A stretch of 64,000 nucleotides of DNA from Cladophialophora immunda (lineage: Eukaryota; Ascomycota; Eurotiomycetes; Chaetothyriales; Herpotrichiellaceae). Below are positions 43,776 through 54,343 of this stretch, one piece after another. Each line of letters opens with the position of its first letter. Position 1 is the stretch's first letter. The stretch lies in NCBI RefSeq assembly GCF_000835495.1, contig NW_015622541.1, positions 8,060,001 through 8,124,000 of the forward strand, in the 5' to 3' direction. The notes under the pieces were generated by a model. The model was not told the DNA's origin, ran no database searches, and was given only the letters and a program-made list of their open reading frames with translations. Position numbers and translations under genes: made by a program.

Positions 43776-45530
43776 ATGATTTCTGTCGGACAACCTAAGA
43801 ATATCGTTATTGTTGGAGGTGTCGCCGGTGGCATGTCGTGTGCTACACGCCTTCGTCGTCTAGACGAGAAAGCAAATATTACCGTTCTTGAAAAGGGCAA
43901 GTATATCAGCTATGCGAATTGCGGGATTCCGTACGCTTTGGGAAATGTCATTACGGACAAAACCAAATTACATGTCCAGACGAGCGAGAAGATTGCCAGC
44001 TGGTTCAATATTGACGTCAGGACGGAAGTTGAACTCGTAGCAATTGACAGGACAAACAAAGTCATACATGTCAAAAGCGTTGGGGCCAATTGTGGCAAAA
44101 TGCACTGCGACATCGAAAACATCAGCTATGATAAACTTGTCCTGGCCCTCGGAACTGATCCATTCATACCACCCATCAAGGGCGTTGACTCAGAGCATGT
44201 CTTCACGCTTCAAACTATTCCGGATCTGGAGAATATTCAATCATACATTGCAGCACACAAGTGCCAGAACGCGACAGTCATAGGAGGGGGATTCATAGGC
44301 CTCGAGGCTGCTGAAAACCTACGGTTGTTGGGCCTGAATGTTACGATCATGGAATACCTACCTCATATCTTCCCACCCGTTGACCGCGACATGGCCCATC
44401 CACTACAAAAAGAATTGGAGCGTCACGGGGTTCGCCTCATCTTAAATGCTCGCATCACTGAAATTACAGCCACGGGGTCCGACAAGCCTAGCCAGATATT
44501 ACTCACTGGGGCCGACCCCGTCACGGCAGATCTCATCATAATGAGTGTGGGAGCGCGCCCGCGAACAGCAATTGTCGAACAGGCGGGCATACAGACAGGA
44601 AAATCAGGTGTCATTGTGAATGGCGCCATGCAAACAAGCGACCCTGACATCTATGCAGTGGGGGACATGATCGAAACTCCCCATTTAGTCTCTGGACTTC
44701 CGACACGAATCGCCCTTGCGGGCCCTGCAAACCGTCAGGGGCGGCTCGCGGCTGACCACATATGCGGGATGAACGTCAATTATCGCGGCAATGTGGGAAC
44801 GGCAGTTTGCAAGATATTTGATTTGACTGTCGGTATCGTCGGGCTGTCAGTCGATGCCTTAAGATCCATAGGGCAAGGTGACAAAACAAGGCATCTGACC
44901 ATCCATCCTTCCCAACACGCTGGATATTATCCAGGGGCTGAGCCCATGGTGTTGAAGGTCGCTTTCGAGGCCGACTCGGGCCGTTTGCTTGGGGCCCAAA
45001 TCATCGGAAAAGAAGGGATTGACAAAAGAACCGATGTACTCGCCATGGCAATCCGTGCTGGGATGAGCATCGAAGACCTGGAACATGTTGAGCTTGGGTA
45101 TGCTCCGCCATACGGAGCTGCCAAGGATCCAGTCAACATGGCAGGCTTTGTGGGTGGCAACATACTGAGGGGCATCATGCAACCAGTCTATGCTGAAGAC
45201 CTCGTCAAGGAAGTCTGTCTCGAAGACTGTGTCGGCCACCGAGAAAGACACCTGCCCAAAAAGTACCAGGTTGTCGATGTCCGCACCCCGGAGGAATTCT
45301 ACAAGGGCCATTTGATTGGTGCTGTCAACATCCCGCTCGATACTCTTCGAAGATCATTGCTTCTGTTCGATAGAAGCAAGACAATATTGGTTTATTGCCA
45401 GGTAGGATACCGTGGATATCTGGCATATCGCATCTTGAAACAAAATGGGTTTGAAGCGGTGAATATGGACGGTGGATTCAAAGCTGTCTGCGTGGGTGGA
45501 TACGATTTGCTGATCGACCAGGAGAAATAA
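43776..45530 (+). CDS. CoA-disulfide reductase / NADH-dependent persulfide reductase with C-terminal rhodanese domain
   Basis: Single exon, 584 aa. An FAD-linked disulfide reductase of the CoADR/Npsr type: FAD loop IVIVGGVAGGMSCATRLRRL, active-site Cys49 in YISYANCGIPYALG (a single Cys, as in the CoADR group), NAD loop ATVIGGGFIGLEAAENLRLL, DIYAVGDMIETPH, and dimerisation region LGYAPPYGAAKDPVNMAGFV. The C-terminal rhodanese domain (about residues 490-580) reads YQVVDVRTPEEFYKGHLIGA and active-site VYCQVGYRGYLAYRIL (Cys541). Bacterial fusions of this layout reduce CoA or glutathione persulfides and polysulfide. Absence of introns and a bacterial-type layout suggest transfer from bacteria. Nearby YeeE-type gene supports sulfur handling. 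Confidence 0.94.
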   Translation: MISVGQPKNIVIVGGVAGGMSCATRLRRLDEKANITVLEKGKYISYANCGIPYALGNVITDKTKLHVQTSEKIASWFNIDVRTEVELVAIDRTNKVIHVKSVGANCGKMHCDIENISYDKLVLALGTDPFIPPIKGVDSEHVFTLQTIPDLENIQSYIAAHKCQNATVIGGGFIGLEAAENLRLLGLNVTIMEYLPHIFPPVDRDMAHPLQKELERHGVRLILNARITEITATGSDKPSQILLTGADPVTADLIIMSVGARPRTAIVEQAGIQTGKSGVIVNGAMQTSDPDIYAVGDMIETPHLVSGLPTRIALAGPANRQGRLAADHICGMNVNYRGNVGTAVCKIFDLTVGIVGLSVDALRSIGQGDKTRHLTIHPSQHAGYYPGAEPMVLKVAFEADSGRLLGAQIIGKEGIDKRTDVLAMAIRAGMSIEDLEHVELGYAPPYGAAKDPVNMAGFVGGNILRGIMQPVYAEDLVKEVCLEDCVGHRERHLPKKYQVVDVRTPEEFYKGHLIGAVNIPLDTLRRSLLLFDRSKTILVYCQVGYRGYLAYRILKQNGFEAVNMDGGFKAVCVGGYDLLIDQEK

Positions 45531-45938
45531 ATAACAGTGTGCTTTGGGGTTGCTGCGATATATCCATCTATAGTTACACCATCTCTTTTAACTGTGAAAC
45601 TTCATGATGCATCTCAGAATAGCGGGGTACGACTATATTGGTGTACCTCTAAGTGTGAGCTGCATCGAGGAGAATAACTCCGGTTGGAGCCTCAGCTGCC
45701 CGCCACAACTTGCCTCATAAGACATGCGTGAGAAGTCAGGTGCCGGAAAAAGAAGACTGCCGAAAGTGGACAGTTTGAATGTATCGGTGCTAGACTTAAG
45801 ACGGACGAAGGAAGAAAAAGAAGAAGCAGCATAGTCAAAGGTCCGTTTCAAACCCACTGGTACAACTCAGGCCTGGTCTGACAGGTACCATGTTTTCAGA
45901 TGATAGAGACCCGGAATATACATTTATCAGTGTAGTAT
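45531..45938. other. Convergent spacer between reductase and GH43 genes
   Basis: 408 bp. No gene recognised. Confidence 0.4.
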
Positions 45939-47895
45939 CTAATTGACAATCTGCCCTTGAGGGATGTACTTCCACTCTGATATATATGCAGGTGTACCAG
46001 GTGAGGAAGCGGTAATGTTTCGCCCGTTGGTCGTGGCATATGCCCCAAGTAATGTCCCTAGGGTCATAATGTCAGTCAGCCTTGTGATGATGGAATCAGT
46101 CAATGGACGAAGAGCTCCTGCCTACCCGTAAATCCGAAACTGACATCCGCGCCGGGCGCATATCCGATCGTGATTACATCTGACATCGCATCGATCGGAC
46201 CGGCTGAGAAGGCAAAGTGTGTCAGGTTAAAGCCTCTGATCTCGAGATAAAGCTTCAATGTGCTCACCGCTGAATCCGATAGCGAGGTGTAATTTGGAAA
46301 CGATGAATGAACAGGGACAAGCAGTGGCGGCGGGACGGCAAGATAGGATGTAGCAGAGAATCGGAAGTACGGCGCCAAGGGGGGTGGTGAGGATGACGAG
46401 CTTGTGTTCGTTAACAGGACGATACCGAGATCGATATGGTGGTTCTGGAGGTGGTCAGAGCCGTTTCCGGAAGCGCAACACGGCCACATGTAGGACCCTA
46501 CCTGGGTAAGGAAAACAGTGATGCCAGCCTCGTCTCCCTCGGACTCTGGGGAGAACTCCATGTTCACACTGAAGGTAAACAGCGTGTCCGTCTGGCGACG
46601 ACCGACAAATGTCTGGCCTTCCGGTCCCGCATAGTTGCCATCATAGCCTGTAAGATTGAGCTTCGAAGGGCTTAGTTGGAGGGTGTTCGGGCGTCCTGGT
46701 GGTGATATAGTATAGGAGTTATTGATAGGGATGCGCCAGTGGAGGAGATGGATCGGCATACTAGAGTCGGGGGGAAAGGTAAGACGGTCCGCGGCATCTG
46801 CAAACGGCCTGATACATGGGAATCAGCAAGCGGGCAAAGTCTCATGTCCCACAAAACATACCCTTCTCCAGAGATGTTGCTGTTTCTGCTGGACATCTGC
46901 CATCCACCCATTTCTCCCCGAATGGGCCGCAAAATGGGCCATTCCCCATCATTCCATGTCACGGGGAACAAAACAGTCTCTCGACCCATTGGGTAAGTGG
47001 TGTAGTTTGGCCCGGATCGAGTCGACAGGCACGCTCCCCACCAATTACCAACAGAATCCCGGAACAAGTCAGCATGTCCGACCGTCTGAAAATATCGAGT
47101 CGTGTTTGCGTTTGTGATGATGGGATTGGCCGGATTAGGACTATACAATCCATCGATTGTCTTGGAGCGGGCGATAGTTTCCAGATGGCTGAGCCCCGTG
47201 CCTCCTTCGGCAATCATTAAATAGTACCAACCATCCTTGAAGTATAAATGAGGTCCTTCTGGCGCGAGGCCCCCAGTGCCATTCCAAACATAGCGAACAT
47301 CGGTTCCCACCTCTCCGTTTGCAAGATTGATAGTTGTCAGAGTTATTCCTGGCGTAACCTGCCAGGGATGTGAGCCGGTAACAATGACTGTACTGTTTTC
47401 CGTCCAGACTGGGCACGTGTCATACCCGGTGAAATTGAAATGGATGGGATTTGACCATGAAGAGGAATTGAAAGGATCAGTGGAGCGAAAAATCATATTA
47501 TCCCATCGCGAAAAGTTGGTCTGCGCTGCATCGTCGAATACTAATGTCGTCATAACAAAGAATGTCCCTTCGTGGTAGCGGATTGAAGAAGCCCAAATGC
47601 CACTCGTTGATTTGTTGGTGATGGCTAGGGTCGGCAGCTGGTCTGGTCGATTGAGAGCATTGCTAATGAGTCTCCAACTGACCAGATCCTTGGAAGCATG
47701 GATGGGAATGCCTGGGAAGACGCTGAAGCTGCTCGATGCACAGAAGAATGTGTCATCCCATTCACGGACAAAGATGCAGCTTGGATCTGGATAGAAACCG
47801 GGAAGAATAGGGTTGGAATACGTAGAGTTCAGCGCAGTGATAAACGGGATGAGAATAGCGACGCTCAAAACCGAGAAGAAAATCCTGGACAGCAT
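45939..47895 (-). CDS. Secreted glycoside hydrolase family 43 (beta-xylosidase/arabinofuranosidase type)
   Basis: Exons 47895-46862, 46808-46126 and 46057-45939 give 611 aa. A signal peptide (MLSRIFFSVLSVAILIPFIT) is followed by the five-bladed propeller: base Asp in NPILPGFYPDPSCIFV, DLVSWRLISNALNRPDQLP, GIWASSIRYHEGTFFVMTT, WTENSTVIVTGSHPWQVTP, acid Glu in GLAPEGPHLYFKDGWYYLMI, and TVGHADLF. After intron 1, GPFADAADRLTFPPDSS joins the C-terminal beta-sandwich (PIHLLHWRIP onward). Intron 1 has a perfect GTATGT donor. Many N-glycosylation sequons. It likely cuts xylan or arabinan side chains outside the cell. Next to another secreted glycosidase in the same direction. Confidence 0.93.
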
Positions 47896-48462
47896 CTTAC
47901 CAACTCTCCATCAACCTCCAGCTTCCAGTAGACCTTGAGGCTTCCACCCATCGATATATTCTGTACTACTTCTAGAGCACGCGGAAGCCCTCCCTGTGAA
48001 AGGAATTCTTGGGCTTTGCCCGCCAACCCGCAATCACCGGCTAAAATGGAAGCGGGAGATCGACAGGCTCTGAAAAAGGACAATATGTTCCACGTCATGA
48101 CTTGCCGGCTAAAAAGGTTCGAGTTCTCCTCATATTCGGTACATCTGCTTCCGAATCCCACTTTCAGTCCTGCTTGTATGGTATCCGGCGAGCCGGGAAT
48201 TGTTACTTGAGAAGAAGCGATCAGAGAGGGAAGAGAGAAGCGACGGGAGGAGCAAACTGGTGGACTGAGGGGACAGGAGTGGGAAAAGCATCTGAGCTCT
48301 CGACTAAAATAAATGCAAAATAAATATCATTGCCGCATTGTATTCGTGACCATCCAATTTCTTCAAGAAGATTAAGTCGTCCACAATGCCTAACTAGTAT
48401 GGCCTGATAATATGATATTGAACCTATCAATGGAGCAAGCTGGTGCCTCTATCAGATTACGA
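47896..48462. other. Intergenic, GH43 promoter and 3' flank of the six-hairpin glycosidase gene
   Basis: 567 bp with no recognised gene. Confidence 0.4.
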
Positions 48463-50580
48463 TCAGAAGAACATCGGCATGAATCCCTCTGCTCGCACAT
48501 TCCAGTCGTTGGGGAACTTCATTCCCACGTCATCCTTCCAGCCGCCGGCCATCATTGCCACAGCCATCAGCAACGATGTACTTCCTGGGAAGTAGGGAGT
48601 TGGAACCCTCGATCCGCCAACCGGCATCCCTACGTCGTCAAACTGGAAGTTGGGATGGACAAGGAAGTCAATAGCCCGATCAAAGTCGCCCAGATGGGCC
48701 GCTGTCATCGCAACCATTGGGAAATCCCAGCCAAAAGAATCCGACCAGTTCCAAGTCTCGTAGATCTTGTTCATGGTATTGTTCATAATTGTTAAGTTGA
48801 AGTCGGAGGGAGGCGAAATGAATCCATAGACCATAGCCATACTGGGGTGATCCGATGTCAGATTTGAGTTGTTCCACATGTCGGCCACGCCAGAGTATAT
48901 CACATAAGTATCATCCTCCACGGGCATGGGTGGAAGGCTCTTTGCAACAGAAGTCCAAGCGTCCGGGACAGTCTTGTGTTGACGGATTTTCCATTCTGTC
49001 GCAATGGATAGTCCCCACTGCCAATAGGCAAGTTCAAACGTAGGATTGAAAGTTGAATTCGGGTTTGTATTCTCAGACACTGGATAGATGGGCGGGCCTA
49101 GTTGTAAAACATTCAACGACTGGTTATGGAAAGCATAGGATGCCATGAAATCCGCTGATGCTGTAAGCACTTCATCCCACTTTTGAAGTGTGGCATTGCT
49201 CGGAGATCTCTGATATTCTGCTTCTGCGAAGTATAAGGGATGCGGTTGTTGCCAGATTAGCAGAGAATTAATCTCTCCAGGAGCTGACCGACCAGATGGG
49301 TCTGACATTTTCCCCCACCGAGCGCCCTTGTAGCCCATATCTCCGGCTCTTTGATATGACGTGGGTAGAAATCGTCTGTACACGGAGTCGTGCCGCTCCA
49401 GAAGATCTTGCTTCCCCCAAAGGCCAAAGTGGAGGGAATGCCAAATCACCATCTCCATGTGGAATTTGCCGTACCAACCATTATTTGTCAGACCTGACTC
49501 TTGTGGGGGATCTCTGCCAGCTTCATTGATTGTCACAAGGTACTGGGACAATATGATGCGGCGCTGGAGTTCTTTGGCTTTGGGGTGGCGGTCTGTTGGG
49601 AGGGAAATAAAGGCGCCGCGTTCCCAATACGAGTTCCACCAGGCACGAGAAGAATTGAATATGGTCGTAGCCGAAGAGTTCGTGGTTTCTGGAGAGAGGC
49701 CAAATCTCGCCGCGAACGACAGCTGATCTCCGAATTTCGGCGAGAGTAAATATCGATGGGTTGACGGTTCTGGACCTGTGATGGTAGCGTTGCCTTGCCA
49801 GTCAAGTGAGGTGAAGTATGTAGTTGAATCCAGATCATGCCGAATAGTTGCAGCTTGCTTCTCGGCCTGCAACTTTGTTGTATGATTCGTGGTCGCATTG
49901 AAGATTCCAACAAACGGTGCATCGAACTTGTTTTGTCCGCTAGCATATGGGTAATCGAGAAACACCCCAAGCCCGCCGCTTTCTATCAAGTCCGAGTTGA
50001 TCCGGACACCAACAGTGTCATTTTCTGGATCCACAGCTGTCTGAACCGTGACTTTCGATGCATTCAAGGTGAATTCCGAATGAAGGATACCCGAATACAG
50101 GTCCAAGTACTGAACTTTGTCTTTCAAGTCTCCCTCAGACACATCTTGCCCCCCAAAGTGCAAACCGATCCGGACCAGGTTAATTCTATGAGGGTTCGCG
50201 ATGAGCCACTGTGAGATGTCGACCTCTGCCGGGTTTGGCTGATCATATGTGACCAAGCGACCATGAGTCCACCATTGTAAACCAGTAAAGTCAGAAACTG
50301 AAGTCTGTCCTGTCGTCGTAGGAAGGGAGGAATTGTGCCATCCCCAACTGGAAAGCGTGTTAAACGGTAAGAATGTTTGGAGGCCAGTCACATCCGCCGA
50401 GAAGACAAAGTTGCCGTTGCCAACTTGCATTGGCGTTTGTGCACTGGCATTGCGCCTTGGATTAAATTGAGCTACCACTGCTTCCCGCTCAATGCTGACG
50501 CAACTAGCTAGCAGAGGGAGCGACAGCAGAAGAAAGACGAAGTTGGAAGTGGACTGGCCTTGAATGCTTCCCATCTTCAT
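48463..50580 (-). CDS. Secreted six-hairpin (alpha/alpha)6 glycosidase-like protein
   Basis: Single exon, 705 aa, ATG at 50580 (MKMGSIQ). A signal peptide (FVFLLLSLPLLASC) is followed by an N-terminal beta-sandwich (PMQVGNGNFVFSADVTGLQT, FNTLSSWGWHNSSLP) and a helical barrel: FHMEMVIWHSLHFGLWGKQD, RAGDMGYKGARWGKM, GEINSLLIWQQPHPLYFAEA, FELAYWQWGLSIATEWK and WNWSDSFGWDFPMVAMTAAH. The layout matches the six-hairpin glycosidase superfamily (GH65/GH95-like); exact family and substrate are not assigned. Many sequons. Same strand as the GH43 gene, suggesting a small plant-polysaccharide locus. Confidence 0.85.
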   Translation of the reverse strand: MKMGSIQGQSTSNFVFLLLSLPLLASCVSIEREAVVAQFNPRRNASAQTPMQVGNGNFVFSADVTGLQTFLPFNTLSSWGWHNSSLPTTTGQTSVSDFTGLQWWTHGRLVTYDQPNPAEVDISQWLIANPHRINLVRIGLHFGGQDVSEGDLKDKVQYLDLYSGILHSEFTLNASKVTVQTAVDPENDTVGVRINSDLIESGGLGVFLDYPYASGQNKFDAPFVGIFNATTNHTTKLQAEKQAATIRHDLDSTTYFTSLDWQGNATITGPEPSTHRYLLSPKFGDQLSFAARFGLSPETTNSSATTIFNSSRAWWNSYWERGAFISLPTDRHPKAKELQRRIILSQYLVTINEAGRDPPQESGLTNNGWYGKFHMEMVIWHSLHFGLWGKQDLLERHDSVYRRFLPTSYQRAGDMGYKGARWGKMSDPSGRSAPGEINSLLIWQQPHPLYFAEAEYQRSPSNATLQKWDEVLTASADFMASYAFHNQSLNVLQLGPPIYPVSENTNPNSTFNPTFELAYWQWGLSIATEWKIRQHKTVPDAWTSVAKSLPPMPVEDDTYVIYSGVADMWNNSNLTSDHPSMAMVYGFISPPSDFNLTIMNNTMNKIYETWNWSDSFGWDFPMVAMTAAHLGDFDRAIDFLVHPNFQFDDVGMPVGGSRVPTPYFPGSTSLLMAVAMMAGGWKDDVGMKFPNDWNVRAEGFMPMFF

Positions 50581-51222
50581 GCAGGCCGTTCTAGGGTCTC
50601 GGGACTCAGAATGCTTCGATGATGTTGCGCCTTTTCACGTTGTATCCCTGGAGAGAATGTGATGTATGCGTCACGGTCTCACCTTAGTCTTTGGATTAAG
50701 GCTCTATAATGATGGGAATATAGTATAAGAGCCAGAGGTAACGTAAGTTCGTTCACCGGTGGCTGATATCCCGAACCCTGAGTCCTGATTTGGGAAGTGA
50801 GCGGTCTGTGCGGAGTTTCACCAGAACATCCACCGGTAAGGACTCCATTCAGCCGAATTCGCACCTCTTAGCTTCATCAATGCGCTGGGCCAATTCGGTC
50901 TTGCAGATTACCGACCAATGCAGTGAGAACATGCCAAAGATTTTGTCAGACTGGAAGTCGAGAAGAAGAAAATATAAAGTAGAGTAAAAGAAATGCGCTG
51001 ATTGTGAGGAAACAGCTGTTGGTTAGCTTTCCTGGGTAACTCCAGGGGAAAAGATCTCACTACCCCCTTTCGCCAAGTTGTCGAGTCTTGGGTCATGATA
51101 CCACGGGCACTTATCGGAACCAAAAACAAAATAAGTTTCTTCCCTGGGGCGATCGCCTTGAGGACCGGGGTCTCAGCAGAGAGCTGAGGTATTCAACAGC
51201 ACCGAGAGCATATAACTAGGGC
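50581..51222. other. Intergenic, promoter of the glycosidase and SDR 3' flank
   Basis: 642 bp. No gene recognised. Confidence 0.4.
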
Positions 51223-52392
51223 TCACATCTTCGAGCCTTTTTGCTTGGATCTCCACCCGCTGCGCATGCTGCCCCCATCAATCTCTATCACATTACCCGT
51301 GATATGGTTAGACCCGCGGCTAGAAAGATATAGCACCAGGCCAGCGAAATCTTCTGGGGTTCCAATTCGTCCGGTGGGCTGTGTACTCAGAAAGAATCCA
51401 AGGCTCTTTTGAATGCCGAAGTTCGACATCCTGGAGGGGAACAGTCCACTGAACATCGCTTGGAGTTAGTTCTTTCAAAAGTGCATATCAATCCTTGAAA
51501 TTGACTTACGGGCAGATACAGTTGACCAAGATATTCTTCGGAGCGAATTGCGACGCCTGTTGCCGGGACAGATGAATGCAAGCTGCTTTTGAAGGACCAT
51601 CTGCAAAACGTAAGTCTTCACCTGCCGGTAATGGTAGTATAAAAGGAGGGAGGCATACAGCTATAAGCTCCACTTCCAGCAACTGACAAACCGCCTTCTC
51701 CAGTGGCAGTAGGGTCACCTGTTGAGAGACCAGCAATAGATGCTAAGTTGATGACCCGGGAAGGCTGGTTTTCTGAGGCGCTCTTTTGAAGTAGGGGTAC
51801 AAGCCTGTTCCGGTTTCAGCAGAGGGGTTCTAGATGTTCGTGAAATCGATCGTACGATATGGTCAAGTAGAAGATCGCCTTCACGTTTAATGCCATGATT
51901 TTGTCCCAGCCGTGTTCGGGAAAGTCATCGGGCGGCGCTCCCCTGTTTCATTGTATAAGTATGTATCTTCTGCGACTCACTGTGCCTAAAGCAGCCGGTG
52001 GGATGGATCATACCAAGTAGCGCCGGAGTTATTGATCAAGACTGTCAAGACATCCGTCCGTTTCTCGACTTCTGCTGCCAAATGGTCGCAACCAGCCTTA
52101 TCCTTGAGATCGGCGACAATATACTCGCATTTTCCGGGACCAAGGCTGTTTAACCTTGCAGTGCACTGTGAATTGGAGTCTCAGTTAAGAATTCCGTACC
52201 AAACCGGAGAGAGTTCTAGCGCACTCGTTTTAGCTCAGACTCCTTTCGACTAGCGATGAAGACTTTGGCGCCGTTCTGCACAAATGCTTGCGCCGCGATT
52301 TCACCAAGACCAGATGCTCCCCCAGTGATCAACGCAACATGGTGGTCGAATTTGAAGAGGTTTTGTGCTCGAAGATCTGCTTGCAACTCCAT
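51223..52392 (-). CDS. Short-chain dehydrogenase/reductase, six exons
   Basis: Exons 52392-52225, 52165-52014, 51942-51856, 51804-51659, 51600-51510 and 51448-51223 give 289 aa; every phase fits. Motifs: HVALITGGASGLGEIAAQAF, FIASRKESELKR (basic, NADP type), IVADLKDKAGCDHL, VLINNSGATW across intron 2, LNVKAIFYLTIS, SRVINLASIAGL, catalytic Y and K in GAYSYGPSKAACIHLSRQ across intron 4, PKNILVNCICPGLFPSRM across intron 5, and a complete end GRIGTPEDFAGLVLYLSSRG, ITGNVIEIDGG. Oxidoreductase with unknown substrate. All active-site residues (N, S, Y, K) are present. Confidence 0.92.
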
Positions 52393-53036
52393 GGTGGCGG
52401 ACTGTACGTGTGCCACGTTGGTATGTTTGCCGTGATGCTACCGCAAGTCCCCCAGAGTGATCAGACTTGAATACGAACAGCCAAAATAGCGTTTACAAAG
52501 TTTTTTTCAACACTGGCGTCGAGATCCAGGTGCTCGAAGGGAAATGGTGCTTACTTTGATATATAAAGAAGACTTATCCCGAGGAGGGATGTCGGTAATC
52601 ATCAGGCACGCGGCCGCGGAGCCAACCTCGGCCCCAATTTTTAGAGGATCCAAGGATAACTCTCCTGGTTATAGAGCTCCATTGCCGAGGCTAGTCTACA
52701 AGCTTTGGAACTTTGTACGTACTAAATATCGTTCCCGGACCTCAATATCCTACTATTCAGATCATCGTGGCATCCCATACGGTGGAGCCTGAGACAAGAT
52801 GGTGATACCAGCATTACAGCCGCGTAACCATTTACCAACACCTCGCATGCATCACCCACCAGGACAAACGAAGCCCCGCCATAAGTCCTGGATAGGACAC
52901 AATGCAAAGGTTCCATTGCTGGATAAAGGACTAACAACCGACCACGTTGAACATGCGCTCCGGTATATGGTTCCGCTTCCGTCTGCCTCTGTACCGTCAA
53001 GAGGTGGGCTGAGTTGCTACATCACACTCCCAGAAA
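52393..53036. other. SDR promoter and low-quality sequence next to the MFS relic
   Basis: No intact gene. The minus-strand reading between about 52720 and 53036 has several stops and may be further decay of the MFS relic. Confidence 0.35.
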
Positions 53037-53902
53037 TCAGTTGGCTTTATAAAAAGCGCCGACGTTATATACGTCAAGCCTCACCTCGAAGGCGAGCGGA
53101 AGTAAAATCATTCGGTAAAGGGCTTCTTCAACCGACAATACCTCGTCAAGAGGCTCCAGAAACGCTTGGAGATGACCCCAATCGCGCACATGGATGCCCA
53201 GAAGCACAAGAGTCAAGTCACTGTAGTAAGCTTGCCGTATTTGATAGAGGCAACAATCATTATGCCGTAAACAGACTCCGTGAAGCATATAGCGCTGCAT
53301 GCTTGGGACATACCAGCGTACAGCGGAGATTGTTTGAAATGCTTTTGAGATCTCAAACCCTTTCTCCCTCGGATATCAGCGAGATACCAATAAGGGATGG
53401 GAAGTAATATTGCTGGAATGCTGTCGAACAAAAGTTGCCACCCCAGGACAGAAGCAAGCCTGTCCTGCACGGGATTGACTTTGCAGAGATCTTCCGAAAT
53501 ATCAACGTGTCTGGCCAACGAAGGGTCTTCTCGCGGATAATTTTGGGTGCAAATAATAGACTCGAAGAAACAAACCCTAGGCGCAGCGTAGAGGGATTCC
53601 CCTACATCAGGTACGACGGCCATTACAATAGCGAGAGTGACAACATATAACCGTGGCCACGCACATTGGATGAGGTGCTTGGATTTGAACGATATGGATG
53701 CTTCATTGCCAGGGTCCTGTATATCGGAAATCGGTGAAAGAAAGGGTCTGTCTTCACTGGATTTCCTATGGCTGCCTACAACATGGCGTGCCACATGCGA
53801 GCGTAGACCTTCTAAAAGATAGCTGGAACGCGTCTGTGAAAAATGTAGAGCGCAACTAGGGAATGGAATAAGTTTAAAGTGATGAGAAGCGTTCCGGGGC
53901 AA
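53037..53902 (-). pseudogene. Truncated MFS transporter relic
   Basis: On the minus strand a reading without an ATG gives the N-terminal part of a fungal MFS transporter: VTLAIVMAVVPDVGESLYAA (first TM), RVCFFESIICTQNY, DLCKVNPVQDRLASVLGWQL, LFDSIPAILLPIPYWYLADI then the R-G-R-K loop between TM2 and TM3. The rest is missing or shifted: a second frame covers 53037-53300 with no MFS C-terminal half. A relic is more likely than a spliced gene because no start and no later TM segments are found. Confidence 0.65.
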
Positions 53903-54343
53903 CTGCTAAGCTCCATCGTTGAGTGTATAGCCAATGAAGCACCTCGAACGCAAGATGTGACCTTCTCCACTGTGGATAGAGAGACAAGTGTAACAAAAGG
54001 GAGACTGCGCTACTGAGGAAAAGCCCCCGCAACCCCAAAATTCACGAGCCATCTCGAGTTGTGCTCCCACTATTGGAATACACCTTGCGGCTGCAAGTTC
54101 GTGGAACGGTGGGGTAAGAGGCGGGGTATTTAAGGCGCAACAGCGGGCATTTTCCGGGTATTTGCGGCAGTTAATGACATAGACGTGCGTTGTAGTCATC
54201 GCCCGGGAATGCGGCTGCTAAGCACAAAAGTCAGGTTACTTTCCAAGGGACAGGCAATCTGTACGTGTCCTTGAATGCCCTGGGATAACCCCTTTCGCAA
54301 CGCACACCATCCACCAAGTTCCGAACGAGACAGATTTTCCGCC
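53903..54343. other. Upstream region of the P450 gene
   Basis: 441 bp with no gene. A TATTTAA element lies at about 54126-54132, 210 bp before the ATG, too far to be called a TATA box with confidence. Confidence 0.35.
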
